DNA from: Chloroflexota bacterium
Lineage (GTDB): Bacteria > Chloroflexota > Anaerolineae > Anaerolineales > UBA4823
Assembly (NCBI GenBank): GCA_029265355.1
Contig: JAJUJL010000031.1
Location: 1 to 43,211 of the forward strand
Reading direction: 5' to 3'
DNA length: 43,211 bases
Numbering within the stretch: position 1 is the first letter of the stretch; every line of letters starts with the position of its first letter. The position numbers and the translations under genes were made by a program. Positions 1 through 7,851 of the stretch are shown here, one piece after another. Below the pieces are notes generated by a model. That model was not told the origin of the DNA. It was given only the letters and a program-made list of their open reading frames with translations, and did no database searches.

Positions 1-2
1 CC

Positions 3-356
3 CTGCGGATGGCCCTGGCCGATCGCCTCCCTGAAATCCATCACAGCGACCAGGGAGTACATTATGCCGCCCACGCCTACGTCGATCTGCTCCGAGCGCA
101 TCAGATCCAGATCAGCATGGCGGCGGTGGGCAAGGCCGAAGCGAATGGCTATGCCGAGCGCTTCATGCGCACCATCAAAGAAGAGGAGGTGGCCCTGTCC
201 GATTACCGCGACTTTGCCGATGCTCGCAGTCAGAGTGGCAAAGTCATCGAGGATGTGTACAATCACAAGCGCATCCATTCATCGTTGGGGTATCTCACGC
301 CGGCGGAGTTCGAAACCGCTTGGTTGGCATCACAACCGGAGGCGGATACCCCCTAA
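3..356 (+). CDS. IS3-family transposase (OrfB), C-terminal part
   Basis: This is the C-terminal half of an rve/DDE integrase-fold transposase, which cuts and joins the ends of its own element. The reading frame is open to the window edge, so the true start and the first catalytic Asp lie outside. Visible family features are the HHSDQG motif (second Asp), the Glu in the segment NGYAERFMRTIKEEE, and the HSSLGYLTPAEFE ending typical of IS3/IS150-like OrfB proteins. The stop lies about 15 bases before the right inverted repeat, the normal layout. The family is certain; the subgroup was not resolved. Confidence 0.9.
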   Translation: MRMALADRLPEIHHSDQGVHYAAHAYVDLLRAHQIQISMAAVGKAEANGYAERFMRTIKEEEVALSDYRDFADARSQSGKVIEDVYNHKRIHSSLGYLTPAEFETAWLASQPEADTP

Positions 357-371
357 GCAGATCCGTTTTAT

Positions 372-396
372 TGTCCAACTTTTTGGGTCCACCTCA
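372..396 (+). repeat. Right inverted repeat of the IS3-family element
   Basis: The 25-base segment begins TGTCCAACTTTTTGGG and ends CCACCTCA. Its reverse complement starts with TG, as IS3-family ends do, and it lies immediately after the transposase stop. The matching left repeat is not in the window. Confidence 0.7.
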
Positions 397-459
397 AACA
401 CTTCAATGGAAATCTGACATCATGTGGTATGAAGGCGTTCCATAGAAGGAGTGTGTATC

Positions 460-1197
460 ATGTCACGGAAATTACAAATTGTCATTTTGACAATGGTAGG
501 GTTTCTCGTTGTACTAGCCATTTTGAAAATGCCTTTAGTAAGTAGGGCCATGACGAATATATTGCCAGATTTGGTAGCAACCAAAGAACCTATTGACCCC
601 TATATAGATCAAATCAAAGCATACCAAGAGGAGCTTCAGAGAACAGACTTGTCGAGTGAAACTCGAAATCTGATAGAAGAAAAATTAAACACCATCTCAA
701 TATTGGCTACTCAAAGAGCAGAGGGAAAAGCGCGCCAACCAACTCGACAAGTTTCAATGCTAGCAACATCTACAATCGAAGTCGCTAGCATAAAATTGCC
801 GGATGGAATTGACGATCATCCTTCAGTTCCCTTTTCCGAGTCCATAGTTACCGTTCTCAATTCATGGAGAAAAACAACTAACGACCGATATTACCTGGTC
901 TATGCTGGATATTTAACACAAGATTCACAACAAGGAGCTATTTTGGTGCTCCACCAAAGCACGCACGACTTTAAGCAGTATAACACCCCTGATAGTAGTG
1001 GCGGCGTGAGGGTTATCGAAGAAAAAGGCACAGTAATCATACTACAATCGGATAAAGGCACACTATTTTATTTCGATGTCGCCAAGGAACAGTTTGTTGA
1101 CTCAAATGGCACACCGATTCCAACGAATACGCCATTGCCGCCAACATCTACACCAATTATTAGTTCTACTCCAACTACTATGTCTCCTTACCCATGA
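460..1197 (+). CDS. Membrane-anchored hypothetical protein, AT-rich cassette gene
   Basis: I do not recognise this 245-residue protein. The start at 460 is chosen because AAGGAG at 446-451 lies 8 bases upstream; a GTG at 451 overlaps that site and is unlikely. Residues about 7-30 form one hydrophobic segment, so it is probably an anchored extracytoplasmic protein. A short charged helical stretch follows (YIDQIKAYQEELQRTDL), then a mixed domain, then a Pro/Thr/Ser-rich tail of about 28 residues. Codon use is clearly more AT-rich than in the genes from 2.1 kb onward, which suggests transfer. It is bounded by an IS3-family element upstream and an attC-like site downstream, so it is probably a gene cassette whose left boundary was lost or displaced by the IS. 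Confidence 0.75.
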   Translation: MSRKLQIVILTMVGFLVVLAILKMPLVSRAMTNILPDLVATKEPIDPYIDQIKAYQEELQRTDLSSETRNLIEEKLNTISILATQRAEGKARQPTRQVSMLATSTIEVASIKLPDGIDDHPSVPFSESIVTVLNSWRKTTNDRYYLVYAGYLTQDSQQGAILVLHQSTHDFKQYNTPDSSGGVRVIEEKGTVIILQSDKGTLFYFDVAKEQFVDSNGTPIPTNTPLPPTSTPIISSTPTTMSPYP

Positions 1198-1233
1198 GAC
1201 CTTTGGCAAGAGAAATATAGCTCATATCATACA

Positions 1234-1362
1234 GCCCAACAATCAGGTGGAGCGGACGGGCGGGGATTCCCCCGCCCGAGGGTAAGCGTGCGACCGAGGG
1301 CGCTCTGACCTTGAAAGGTGTCCCGTTGAAGTCCCACCCGCCGCTCACCTGAACCGTTATGC
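1234..1362 (+). other. attC-like integron recombination site 1
   Basis: A 129-base structured site lies between two small genes. It starts with GCCCAAC (R''-like, fits RYYYAAC) at 1234 and ends with GTTATGC (R'-like) at 1356-1362. The inner arms TCAGGTGGAGCGG (1243-1255) and CCGCTCACCTGA (1341-1352) pair perfectly except for one unpaired G. A further unpaired A follows before more GC pairing. Such extrahelical bases are how attC bottom strands are recognised by the integron integrase. Length is within the usual attC range. R' departs from GTTRRRY at one base. Confidence 0.65.
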
Positions 1363-1953
1363 GGCTTAGGAGGACATATGCGTCAGCGGTTTGAGTTCCT
1401 GTTGACGACGGTTCTTGTGATTCTTACTCGGATCGGGGATGGTCTCAGCACCCACCTGGCCACCCCCGATCTCTCTCGCGAGTTGAACCCCTTGGGAGCT
1501 GGGGGCTGGCCGGCGTTGATTGCTACCGCTGCCGTCGTGCTTGCGCTTTCGACTGCATTGAACTATTGCTACGTCTTCCGCCCCGTCGACAACTTCCCGC
1601 AGACATTGGGACTCAGCTTTGAAGCATTCAAGCGACACTACTTCGATCCGCACGCCAACCCAACCCTTATGACCCGCACGGGCAGTGTGCTCGCTTACGT
1701 CTTTGGCTACATCGTCCCGCGCACGCTCATCGCGTGGAGCCTGCTGCTGATTGCGAACAATCTTTTCACGGCGTTCGGGATGGTCTTTACATTTGTCGCT
1801 GGAGGGGATCTCGCTGTTCTCTGGACACTGCGCGGCGTGTCGGGAAGCGCAATGGTGCGAGACCACCCAGAGCGCGTCGGATGCTACATCGCCGCATAAC
1901 ACTAGGTTGTAACTGACGACACTGCGCTGCGCGGCGCAGGTGAGCCGCTACCG
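1357..1953 (+). mobile_element. Complete integron gene cassette (inferred)
   Basis: The interval from the cut point in the first R' box (G1356|T1357) to the cut point in the next (G1953|T1954) holds one gene and one attC-like site. In a circular cassette the first bases (TTATGC) join the terminal G to give GTTATGC. This is the exact complement of this cassette's own R'' box GCATAAC at 1894-1900, as expected for a genuine cassette. No integrase gene is visible; the array could extend left of the window or be an orphan attC cluster. Confidence 0.6.
1378..1899 (+). CDS. Small integral membrane protein in the cassette
   Basis: This is a 173-residue protein with about four predicted membrane segments (near residues 7-25, 45-65, 102-122 and 125-150). 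Near the first segment is an Asp/Glu-Asn-Pro pattern (RIGDGLSTHLATPDLSRELNP). That resembles small DUF5658-like membrane proteins, but the resemblance is from memory and weak. The start is well supported: AGGAGG at 1368-1373 lies 4 bases before ATG. The gene begins 15 bases after the upstream R' box, and its TAA stop (1897-1899) is embedded in the R'' box of the following attC-like site, a classic cassette layout. Function unknown. Confidence 0.8.
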   Translation: MRQRFEFLLTTVLVILTRIGDGLSTHLATPDLSRELNPLGAGGWPALIATAAVVLALSTALNYCYVFRPVDNFPQTLGLSFEAFKRHYFDPHANPTLMTRTGSVLAYVFGYIVPRTLIAWSLLLIANNLFTAFGMVFTFVAGGDLAVLWTLRGVSGSAMVRDHPERVGCYIAA

Positions 1954-1959
1954 TTATCC
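1894..1959 (+). other. attC-like integron recombination site 2
   Basis: A 66-base site runs from GCATAAC (R'') to GTTATCC (R' at 1953-1959). The centre contains a clean hairpin (CTGCGC paired with GCGCAG). The outer arms near GGT/ACC pair, but the middle arms pair less well than in site 1. The R'' box matches the start of the same cassette exactly. No GGATAAC was found downstream, so this may be the last site of the array. Confidence 0.55.
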
Positions 1960-1980
1960 TGCCTATTAGGAACAGCAAGG

Positions 1981-1986
1981 TATAAT
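1981..1986 (+). promoter_or_regulatory. Possible -10 element (TATAAT)
   Basis: A perfect TATAAT lies 122 bases upstream of the start at 2109, at the junction between the cassette region and the following operon. No convincing -35 hexamer was found at the right spacing, so this is only a candidate. Confidence 0.25.
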
Positions 1987-2108
1987 TTTCTAGCAGACCG
2001 GCGAATACCATTGTTCGACGCTGGTGCTGCCGCACCAATTGCTGCGGCGGGGAGTTGGCAAGCCCGACCGTTGGGCATGACTCATCTCCACCCCCCTGGA
2101 GGATTGCG

Positions 2109-3107
2109 ATGAACTGGTTTCAATCGTTGACCGGTTTTTCAGAGACCACAGCCGGTGAGGTGCGCAAGAACCTCACGGTTGCCGGTGAGAGGATGACTTC
2201 CCGGGTGAACGGCAGGGTGATGGCCTGTGGTCGCCTGGAAACGCCTTCCCTGGCAGAACTGCGCCAGCGCGTGCGGCAGATCACAGCGCCTGGCGGCTCG
2301 ATTTCGGTGAGCGAGGTGGTTGCCAATGTCCAGGAGCTGCACACAAACCCTGCCAACGCCGGCGCCCTTTTTCAGGTAGCCTCCCAGTTCAACCTGCTGG
2401 AAATGGCCTCGCCGAGGGCTACACCTGAGTTGGGCGTGGGTATTTATGAATATGACCATACCCAGGGCCCGGCGTGCGCTGTCGCCTGCGGCGCGGGGAC
2501 GATCTACCGCAATTATTTCGTCCCTGTGAAGGGTCAAACCGGTCAATCGGCGGACAACCAGATCGACTGCCTGGCTGACCTTGGGGAGGCCTTGGGGAAC
2601 ACCAACAACCGACTGTGGAAGATGCAGAATGGTTATGCCCTGGCGTCTCACAGCGGCCTGGTCGAGATCTCAAAACGCCTGGAAGGTGCTGACGAAGCTG
2701 GACTGGACGAACTGCGCAGCCTGTTGCGCATTGGCTTGCAGTGGGAAAGTGAAGTAACCCTGAGGAATGCGGGTCACAAAGTCTCACAGGCGTATTGCTC
2801 GGCTTTGCCGGTGGCTTATTCCCACCAACCTGCCCATCTTTGGGAGGCGTTCGCCCGCCTGGTGCTGGAGGCGGCCTATGAAGCCACGCTGTGCGCCGCC
2901 ATCTTGAATTGGCAGGGCACGGGTAACCAGTGCGTGTACCTCACGCTGCTTGGCGGGGGGGCGTTTGGCAATGACAGCGGCTGGATCCTGGAGGCGTTGA
3001 GACGGGCGCTGAAGCGCTACCAGAATTGGTGTCTCGATGTGGCTATTGTGAGCTTTGGCGCCTCGAAGCCCTACGTCCGGCAGCTTGCCGGGGAGTTCGC
3101 CGCATGA
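2109..3107 (+). CDS. Hypothetical protein, possibly macro-domain-like
   Basis: This 332-residue soluble protein has no firmly recognised family. The start is set by GGAGG at 2098-2102, 6 bases before ATG. Striking segments are FQVASQFNLLEM, YDHTQGPACAVACGAGTIYRNYF, and a C-terminal LTLLGGGAFGN followed by WILEALRRAL and LDVAIVSFG. A Gly-rich loop followed by a helix and a hydrophobic strand recalls the macro/PARG-type ADP-ribose-binding fold, but this is inference. The stop overlaps the next gene's ATG (ATGA), so it is translationally coupled to a UvrA-like ATPase. Low confidence in function, high in being a gene. Confidence 0.75.
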   Translation: MNWFQSLTGFSETTAGEVRKNLTVAGERMTSRVNGRVMACGRLETPSLAELRQRVRQITAPGGSISVSEVVANVQELHTNPANAGALFQVASQFNLLEMASPRATPELGVGIYEYDHTQGPACAVACGAGTIYRNYFVPVKGQTGQSADNQIDCLADLGEALGNTNNRLWKMQNGYALASHSGLVEISKRLEGADEAGLDELRSLLRIGLQWESEVTLRNAGHKVSQAYCSALPVAYSHQPAHLWEAFARLVLEAAYEATLCAAILNWQGTGNQCVYLTLLGGGAFGNDSGWILEALRRALKRYQNWCLDVAIVSFGASKPYVRQLAGEFAA

Positions 3108-5653
3108 GCACAGCAGATCAAATCACCATTCGCGGCGCTCGGCTTCACAACTTGAAGAACATTTCCCTTTCGATACCCAAAAACCAGCTTGTCGTGCTGA
3201 CGGGCGTCTCAGGTTCGGGCAAGTCTACGCTTGGGTTTGATATCCTGTTCAAAGAAGGCCTGCGTCAATACATGGAGTCGCTGGGCATGGTCACCTTCGG
3301 CCTGGCAAAGCCGCCGGTGGAAGCCATCAGCGGGCTTTCGCCAACTGTCAGCGTGGACCAGCATCTCACCAACCGCAGCCCGCGCTCTACGGTGGGCACC
3401 ACCACCGAGGTCTATACCTACCTGCGGGTGTTGTTTGCTCGCCTGGGGCAGCGCCCCTGTCCGAGCTGCGGAAAAACCGTGCCACCCGCCTTCGAGCCGC
3501 CCGAGATCGATTGGGAAGGCGAAGCAGAGGCAGAAACGCTCCCCGGCGCTTCCGCGCCAGGCGAGAGCTTTGCCTGTCCGCACTGCGGGGCGCGGGTGCC
3601 AGAGCTGGGCATGGCGAGCTTTTCGTTCAACAAACCTGCCGGCGCTTGCCCGACCTGCACCGGCTTGGGCGTTGTGCGCCAGGTCAACCTGGAACGCCTG
3701 GTCGATGGGGAAAAAAGCTTGTTGGATGGCGCTGTCTCTGTGTGGAATCCCCAGTATGTCCGTTATTACACCTCCATTCTAAAAGCTGCTGCGGCTTACT
3801 ATGGGTTTGACGACGACTTCAGCCGGCCGCTCAAGGACTACACCGCACAGCAGCGCGATCTGCTTTTCTTTGGTGTGGAAAGTCCCCAATTTAGCCGGCA
3901 CTTTCCGAATGTCAAGCCGCCGACCCTGGCGCGCCAGGGGCGCTTCGAAGGACTTGCCGCCAGTCTTCTGCGCCGCCACGCTGAACACCTCCACGAGCAT
4001 CTGCACGAAGCGGATTACAAGGACAAGCTGGAAGAATACCTGGTGACCCAAACCTGCCCAGATTGCGACGGCACGCGCCTGCGATTGGAAAGTCGTCAGG
4101 TGACCGTCGCCGGGCAGAACATTGTGCAGGTCTCGCGATTGCCGCTGAATGAGTTGGCTGCCTGGTTGGACGGCTTCCCCGCTGTTTTCAGCCCCGGTGA
4201 AATGCTGATTGCCAGCCCCATCCTGGAGGATCTGCGCACGCGCCTGGTCCACCTGCTCGATCTCGGGGTTGGATACCTTACCCTGGAGCGTTCCTCGCCA
4301 ACATTGTCAGCCGGTGAAGCGCAGCGCTTGCGCCTGGCGTCCTTGCTTGGCTCGGGATTGAGCGGAATGCTGTACGTGCTGGATGAGCCGACCATCGGCA
4401 TGCACCAGCGCGACACCCGCCGGTTGATCGAGGTGCTGCGCCGCTTGCGCGACAAGGGCAATACGGTTTTGGTGATCGAGCACGACCTGGAAATGATCTC
4501 CGCCGCGGACCACGTGATCGATTTTGGCCCCGGCGCGGGCAAGCACGGCGGGCAGGTGGTCGCGACCGGCGCTCCGGCAGAGATTGCCAGGCAGCCTGGG
4601 TCGCTCACCGGCGATTACCTGGCGGGACGGGTTGCCATTCCCGCGCCAAAGCGCCGCCGCGCCCCAGGGCGCCAGGCTATCACGATTTATGGCGCTCGTC
4701 AGAACAACCTGCAAAATATCACCGTGCGCCTGCCGCTGGGGCTGCTGGTAGTGGTGACCGGTGTATCCGGGGCGGGGAAATCCTCGCTGATATTCGACAT
4801 TCTCGGTCGGGCGCTGCGCCAGCGTCTGTACGCGGCGGGCGATGCGCCGGGCGAGTGCGATGCCATCGAGGGCTGTGAGCATATTCAGCGGCTTATCACC
4901 ATTGACCAGGCGCATCTCGGGCGCCTGCCGCGCTCGAACGCCGCCACCTATTCCGACGCCTTTACCCCAATTCGGGAGGTTTTCGCGGCCACACCCGAAG
5001 CGCGCCGCCGTGGCATGTCTGCCCGGCACTTTTCTTTCAACGTGCCCGGTGGGCGCTGTGAGCGCTGCGAAGGGACCGGTGTGCTGAGCATCAACATGCA
5101 CTTCCTGCCGGAAGTGGAGGTGCGTTGCCCGGTCTGCCGCGGGCGGCGCTTCACCCAGGAAACGCTCGCTGTGCAGTATGGCGGGTACAATATCTCGCAG
5201 GTGCTGGATTTGACCATCGAAGAAGCCCTGCCGCTGTTCAAGGATGTGCCCGCGGCGAGATCACGCCTGCAGGTGATGTTCGATGTCGGGTTGGGTTACC
5301 TGCAGCTCGGGCAGCCTGCCACCACGCTGTCGGGCGGCGAGGCGCAGCGCGTCAAGTTGGCAAAGGAATTGGGGCGACGGACGCGCGGTCACACCCTGTA
5401 CTTGCTGGACGAGCCAACCACCGGCATGCACCTGGCGGACGTGGCGCGCTTACTGGGCGTGCTGCAGCGCCTGGTGGATGGGGGCAATTCCGTGATTGTC
5501 GTGGAGCACAACCTGGAGCTGGTCAAAGCAGCCGATTGGGTGATCGATCTCGGGCCAGAGGGCGGGACAGCGGGTGGCAGGTTGATTGCAGAGGGCACGC
5601 CCGAGCAGGTTGCTCAGGTACCCGCTTCTTACACCGGCCAGTTTTTGAGATGA
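3104..5653 (+). CDS. UvrA-like excinuclease ATPase paralogue (UvrA2 type)
   Basis: This 849-residue tandem ABC ATPase belongs to the UvrA family, which binds damaged DNA as a dimer. The first Walker A (GVSGSGKST) is near residues 34-42, with LSAGEAQR near 401 and LDEPTIGMH near 425. The second half has GVSGAGKSS near 552, LSGGEAQR near 742 and LDEPTTGMH near 767. Zinc-type CxxC pairs are kept (CPSCG, CPHCG, CPTCTGLG, CPDCDGTR, CERCEGTG, CPVCRGRR). Compared with canonical UvrA (about 940 residues), the roughly 110-residue UvrB-binding domain after the first CxxC is replaced by a short acidic linker. It therefore resembles UvrA2/drug-resistance paralogues that act without UvrB. The start overlaps the upstream stop and its own stop overlaps the next ATG. 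Confidence 0.93.
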   Translation: MSTADQITIRGARLHNLKNISLSIPKNQLVVLTGVSGSGKSTLGFDILFKEGLRQYMESLGMVTFGLAKPPVEAISGLSPTVSVDQHLTNRSPRSTVGTTTEVYTYLRVLFARLGQRPCPSCGKTVPPAFEPPEIDWEGEAEAETLPGASAPGESFACPHCGARVPELGMASFSFNKPAGACPTCTGLGVVRQVNLERLVDGEKSLLDGAVSVWNPQYVRYYTSILKAAAAYYGFDDDFSRPLKDYTAQQRDLLFFGVESPQFSRHFPNVKPPTLARQGRFEGLAASLLRRHAEHLHEHLHEADYKDKLEEYLVTQTCPDCDGTRLRLESRQVTVAGQNIVQVSRLPLNELAAWLDGFPAVFSPGEMLIASPILEDLRTRLVHLLDLGVGYLTLERSSPTLSAGEAQRLRLASLLGSGLSGMLYVLDEPTIGMHQRDTRRLIEVLRRLRDKGNTVLVIEHDLEMISAADHVIDFGPGAGKHGGQVVATGAPAEIARQPGSLTGDYLAGRVAIPAPKRRRAPGRQAITIYGARQNNLQNITVRLPLGLLVVVTGVSGAGKSSLIFDILGRALRQRLYAAGDAPGECDAIEGCEHIQRLITIDQAHLGRLPRSNAATYSDAFTPIREVFAATPEARRRGMSARHFSFNVPGGRCERCEGTGVLSINMHFLPEVEVRCPVCRGRRFTQETLAVQYGGYNISQVLDLTIEEALPLFKDVPAARSRLQVMFDVGLGYLQLGQPATTLSGGEAQRVKLAKELGRRTRGHTLYLLDEPTTGMHLADVARLLGVLQRLVDGGNSVIVVEHNLELVKAADWVIDLGPEGGTAGGRLIAEGTPEQVAQVPASYTGQFLR

Positions 5654-6693
5654 AGGTTTTTCTCACCGGTGGCACAGGTTTTATTGGGCTGCCGCTGGCG
5701 AGGCGCTTGCGGGCGCGAGGCTGGACGATCACCGCCCTGGTGCGTCAACCGGACAGCCAGCCAGCCCGCGCCTTGCTCAAGATGGGAGCGCGCTGTGTGG
5801 TGGGGGATATCACCGAGCGCCAATCGATGCGCCAGGCGATGGCTGGCGCTGAGATCGTCATCCACAACGCCGGGTGGTACGAATTGGGTATCCCGCGCAA
5901 AGCGCACAAGTTGATGTACGCCACCAACGTCACCGGCACCGACAATGTGCTCAGCCTGGCGCTCGAGCTTCGCATTCCCCGCACCGTGTATGTCTCGTCC
6001 ACGCTATACTATGGCGACACAGGCCCTGTGGCGCGAGACGAGAGTTACCAGCGGCAGAAGCCTTATACTTGTTACTACGAGCAAACTAAAGCTGAAGCCC
6101 ACCAGCTTGGTTTGCAGTACGCCCAGCGCGGCTTGCCTCTGATACTGGTTTGCCCTGCCAATGTGCTGGGCGCCAATGACCATTCGGTGTGGGGCTACTT
6201 TGTGCGCCTGTACCTGAACCGGCTGCAGCCCCCGTTTGCTTGGGCGGCAGACACCATCAACACAGGCGTGCACGTCAACGATGCTGCGGAAGGCATCGCC
6301 CTGGCAGCCGAGAAAGGACGCCCAGGCGAGACCTACATCCTGGCGGGCGATCCCATGCGCACGCGGGATATTCTGGCTCTCTGGATGACGAAGCCAGGCG
6401 GAGCCAAGACCCATTTCTACTTACCCACCTGGCTGGCGGCGCCGCTGTTTTGGGCGCTGGAGCCACTGCAGCGCAGGCTGGGTTTGCCGGCTTTCATCTC
6501 TCGCGAGACGGCATTGGCGGGCGATATGCACATGTTCTTTTCCAGCGCAAAGGCCCAGGCCGAGCTTGGCTGGAGGTATCGCCAGGCCAGGGAGATGTGG
6601 GAAAATATCCTCGATCGAGAGCTCGAGTTGTTAGTTCAACGCCGGAAAAACGACATCGCTTACCGGCTGAACCCTCTGGAAATGGACATATGA
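5650..6693 (+). CDS. NAD-dependent epimerase/dehydratase (extended SDR)
   Basis: This 347-residue extended short-chain dehydrogenase/reductase has a Rossmann nucleotide site TGGTGFIG near residues 6-13. An SS-Thr-LYYGDTG segment and YYEQTKAEAH supply the catalytic Ser/Tyr/Lys set (YxxxK). Such enzymes act on nucleotide sugars, steroid-like or dihydroflavonol-like ketones; the substrate here is not clear. ATG at 5650 overlaps the UvrA-like stop (ATGA), so it belongs to the same transcript. The frame is open far upstream, but that part is the shadow of the UvrA gene. Confidence 0.88.
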   Translation: MKVFLTGGTGFIGLPLARRLRARGWTITALVRQPDSQPARALLKMGARCVVGDITERQSMRQAMAGAEIVIHNAGWYELGIPRKAHKLMYATNVTGTDNVLSLALELRIPRTVYVSSTLYYGDTGPVARDESYQRQKPYTCYYEQTKAEAHQLGLQYAQRGLPLILVCPANVLGANDHSVWGYFVRLYLNRLQPPFAWAADTINTGVHVNDAAEGIALAAEKGRPGETYILAGDPMRTRDILALWMTKPGGAKTHFYLPTWLAAPLFWALEPLQRRLGLPAFISRETALAGDMHMFFSSAKAQAELGWRYRQAREMWENILDRELELLVQRRKNDIAYRLNPLEMDI

Positions 6694-6705
6694 GAGAGAA
6701 GCATT

Positions 6706-7236
6706 ATGATGATAATCCTTGAAACCCAGCGATTGATCTTAAGGCGCCTTGAACCAGGCGATCTTGACAGCCTGTATGCCCTTTACCGCGACCCCGAAGT
6801 GCGGCGATATTTCCCCGAGGGAATATTGACCTTCGAAGAAACCAAGGAAGAGCTGGAGTGGTTCCTCAACGGGCATCCTGAGCATCCCGAGTTAGGTCTT
6901 TGGGCCACCATACTCAAGGAAGATAATCGCTTTATTGGTCGTTGCGGGCTGCTGCCCTGGACGATCGATGGAAAACCTGAGGTCGAGGTAGCCTATCTAC
7001 TCGCGAAAGAGCACTGGGGAAAAGGTCTGGGGACGGAAGCTGCGCAGGGAGTGCTGAACTACGGGTTCGACCGCTTGAATTTATCGCGTTTGATTTGCCT
7101 GATCGATAAAGAAAACCGGGCATCTATCCAGGTGGCAACGAAGATTGGAATGAGGTTTGAAAGAGAAGGTTGCGACGACAAAGGGCCATTCCTGCTATAT
7201 TCGATCGACAAAGCAGGGGAGAGAAGATATGTTTGA
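6706..7236 (+). CDS. GNAT acetyltransferase, RimJ/RimL type
   Basis: This 176-residue N-acetyltransferase shows the family opening (ILETQRLILRRLEPGD), the RDPEVRRYFPEG segment, and the acetyl-CoA-binding loop HWGKGLGTEAA, followed by NRASIQVATKIGMRFE. Members transfer acetyl from acetyl-CoA to protein N-termini or small amines; the substrate cannot be told. It lies 12 bases after the epimerase gene. Two adjacent ATGs (6706 and 6709) follow a GAGAGAAG site. It overlaps the first bases of a decayed glycosylase gene. Confidence 0.88.
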   Translation: MMIILETQRLILRRLEPGDLDSLYALYRDPEVRRYFPEGILTFEETKEELEWFLNGHPEHPELGLWATILKEDNRFIGRCGLLPWTIDGKPEVEVAYLLAKEHWGKGLGTEAAQGVLNYGFDRLNLSRLICLIDKENRASIQVATKIGMRFEREGCDDKGPFLLYSIDKAGERRYV

Positions 7237-7720
7237 GCTACCCGAGTATGTGATTCTATCCAGGCAAGTCAATCAAACCCCGCATGGTAAAACGATCCAG
7301 CGGGGGTAAAGCTTTGTACCATTCTCGCGGCGCGCAGATTCCGGAGAAGTATCACGTGCGCATCATCTTTGATGACGGATGGAGCTCTATCCGCGCGGAG
7401 AAGAGCAGAACCGCCAGTAGATCAAAGACATGCGCCTAACAACGCTGGCTGGGGAGGTTGCCTTCGCGTATTTCGATGCGTTGATTGACGAGCTGATGGC
7501 TGATGAGAAGCGCAGCGTCAAGGCCCTGCTGACGCAGGAACAGATCATCCCGGGTTTGGGCAATGCTATTGCCCAGGATATCCTGTTTCGCGCTCGGCTA
7601 AATCCGAGGCATCCACTGACCGATCTGGATTCGACTCAGAGAAAGTTGCTCAACGATGCCATTCGGACTACGGTGAACAAGGTAATCGAGCCAGGTGGGC
7701 GATATGATGAATTCGTTTCT
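7229..7720 (+). pseudogene. Decayed Fpg/Nei-family DNA glycosylase gene
   Basis: Translated pieces match one formamidopyrimidine/endonuclease VIII-family protein in order but in different frames. These are MFELPEYVILSRQVNQ to GKTIQRG, then a stop; LYHSRGAQIPEKYHVRIIF; a shifted ELYPRGEEQNRQ with an in-frame TAG; then RSVKALLTQEQIIPGLGNAIAQD to GGRYDEF. The segment between GKTIQRG and LYHSRG is missing, as is the C-terminal zinc finger. In family members the stretch after GGRYDE leads into the zinc finger; here unrelated residues follow. It therefore cannot make a working base-excision glycosylase. A truncated protein starting at 7430 is conceivable but would lack the N-terminal catalytic Pro. 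Confidence 0.85.
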
Positions 7721-7851
7721 GAGATCAAGTCTATTTGGAGCTTCGACCGCAGCGAGGTAATTGAGGCGCATTATCTCGAACTGGAGCCAGAAGATCTTCA
7801 TTTAAGTATCCTATCCTCTGATAAACTGAATAACACTTATGGAGGCCAACC

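Larger units (their letters stand above)
1..396 (+). mobile_element. IS3-family insertion sequence, 3' part
   Basis: The window opens inside an insertion sequence. It contains the C-terminal half of an IS3-type DDE transposase, then a terminal inverted repeat ending in CA at 396. The left end is outside the window. The element sits directly upstream of an AT-rich gene that appears to be an integron cassette, so it may have inserted into the array. No target-site duplication can be assessed because the other end is missing. Confidence 0.8.

Noticed and set aside
5125-5649. Long upstream extension of the epimerase reading frame
   Set aside because: It lies over the 3' part of the UvrA-like gene, which has clear family motifs; the epimerase begins with its Rossmann loop at 5650.
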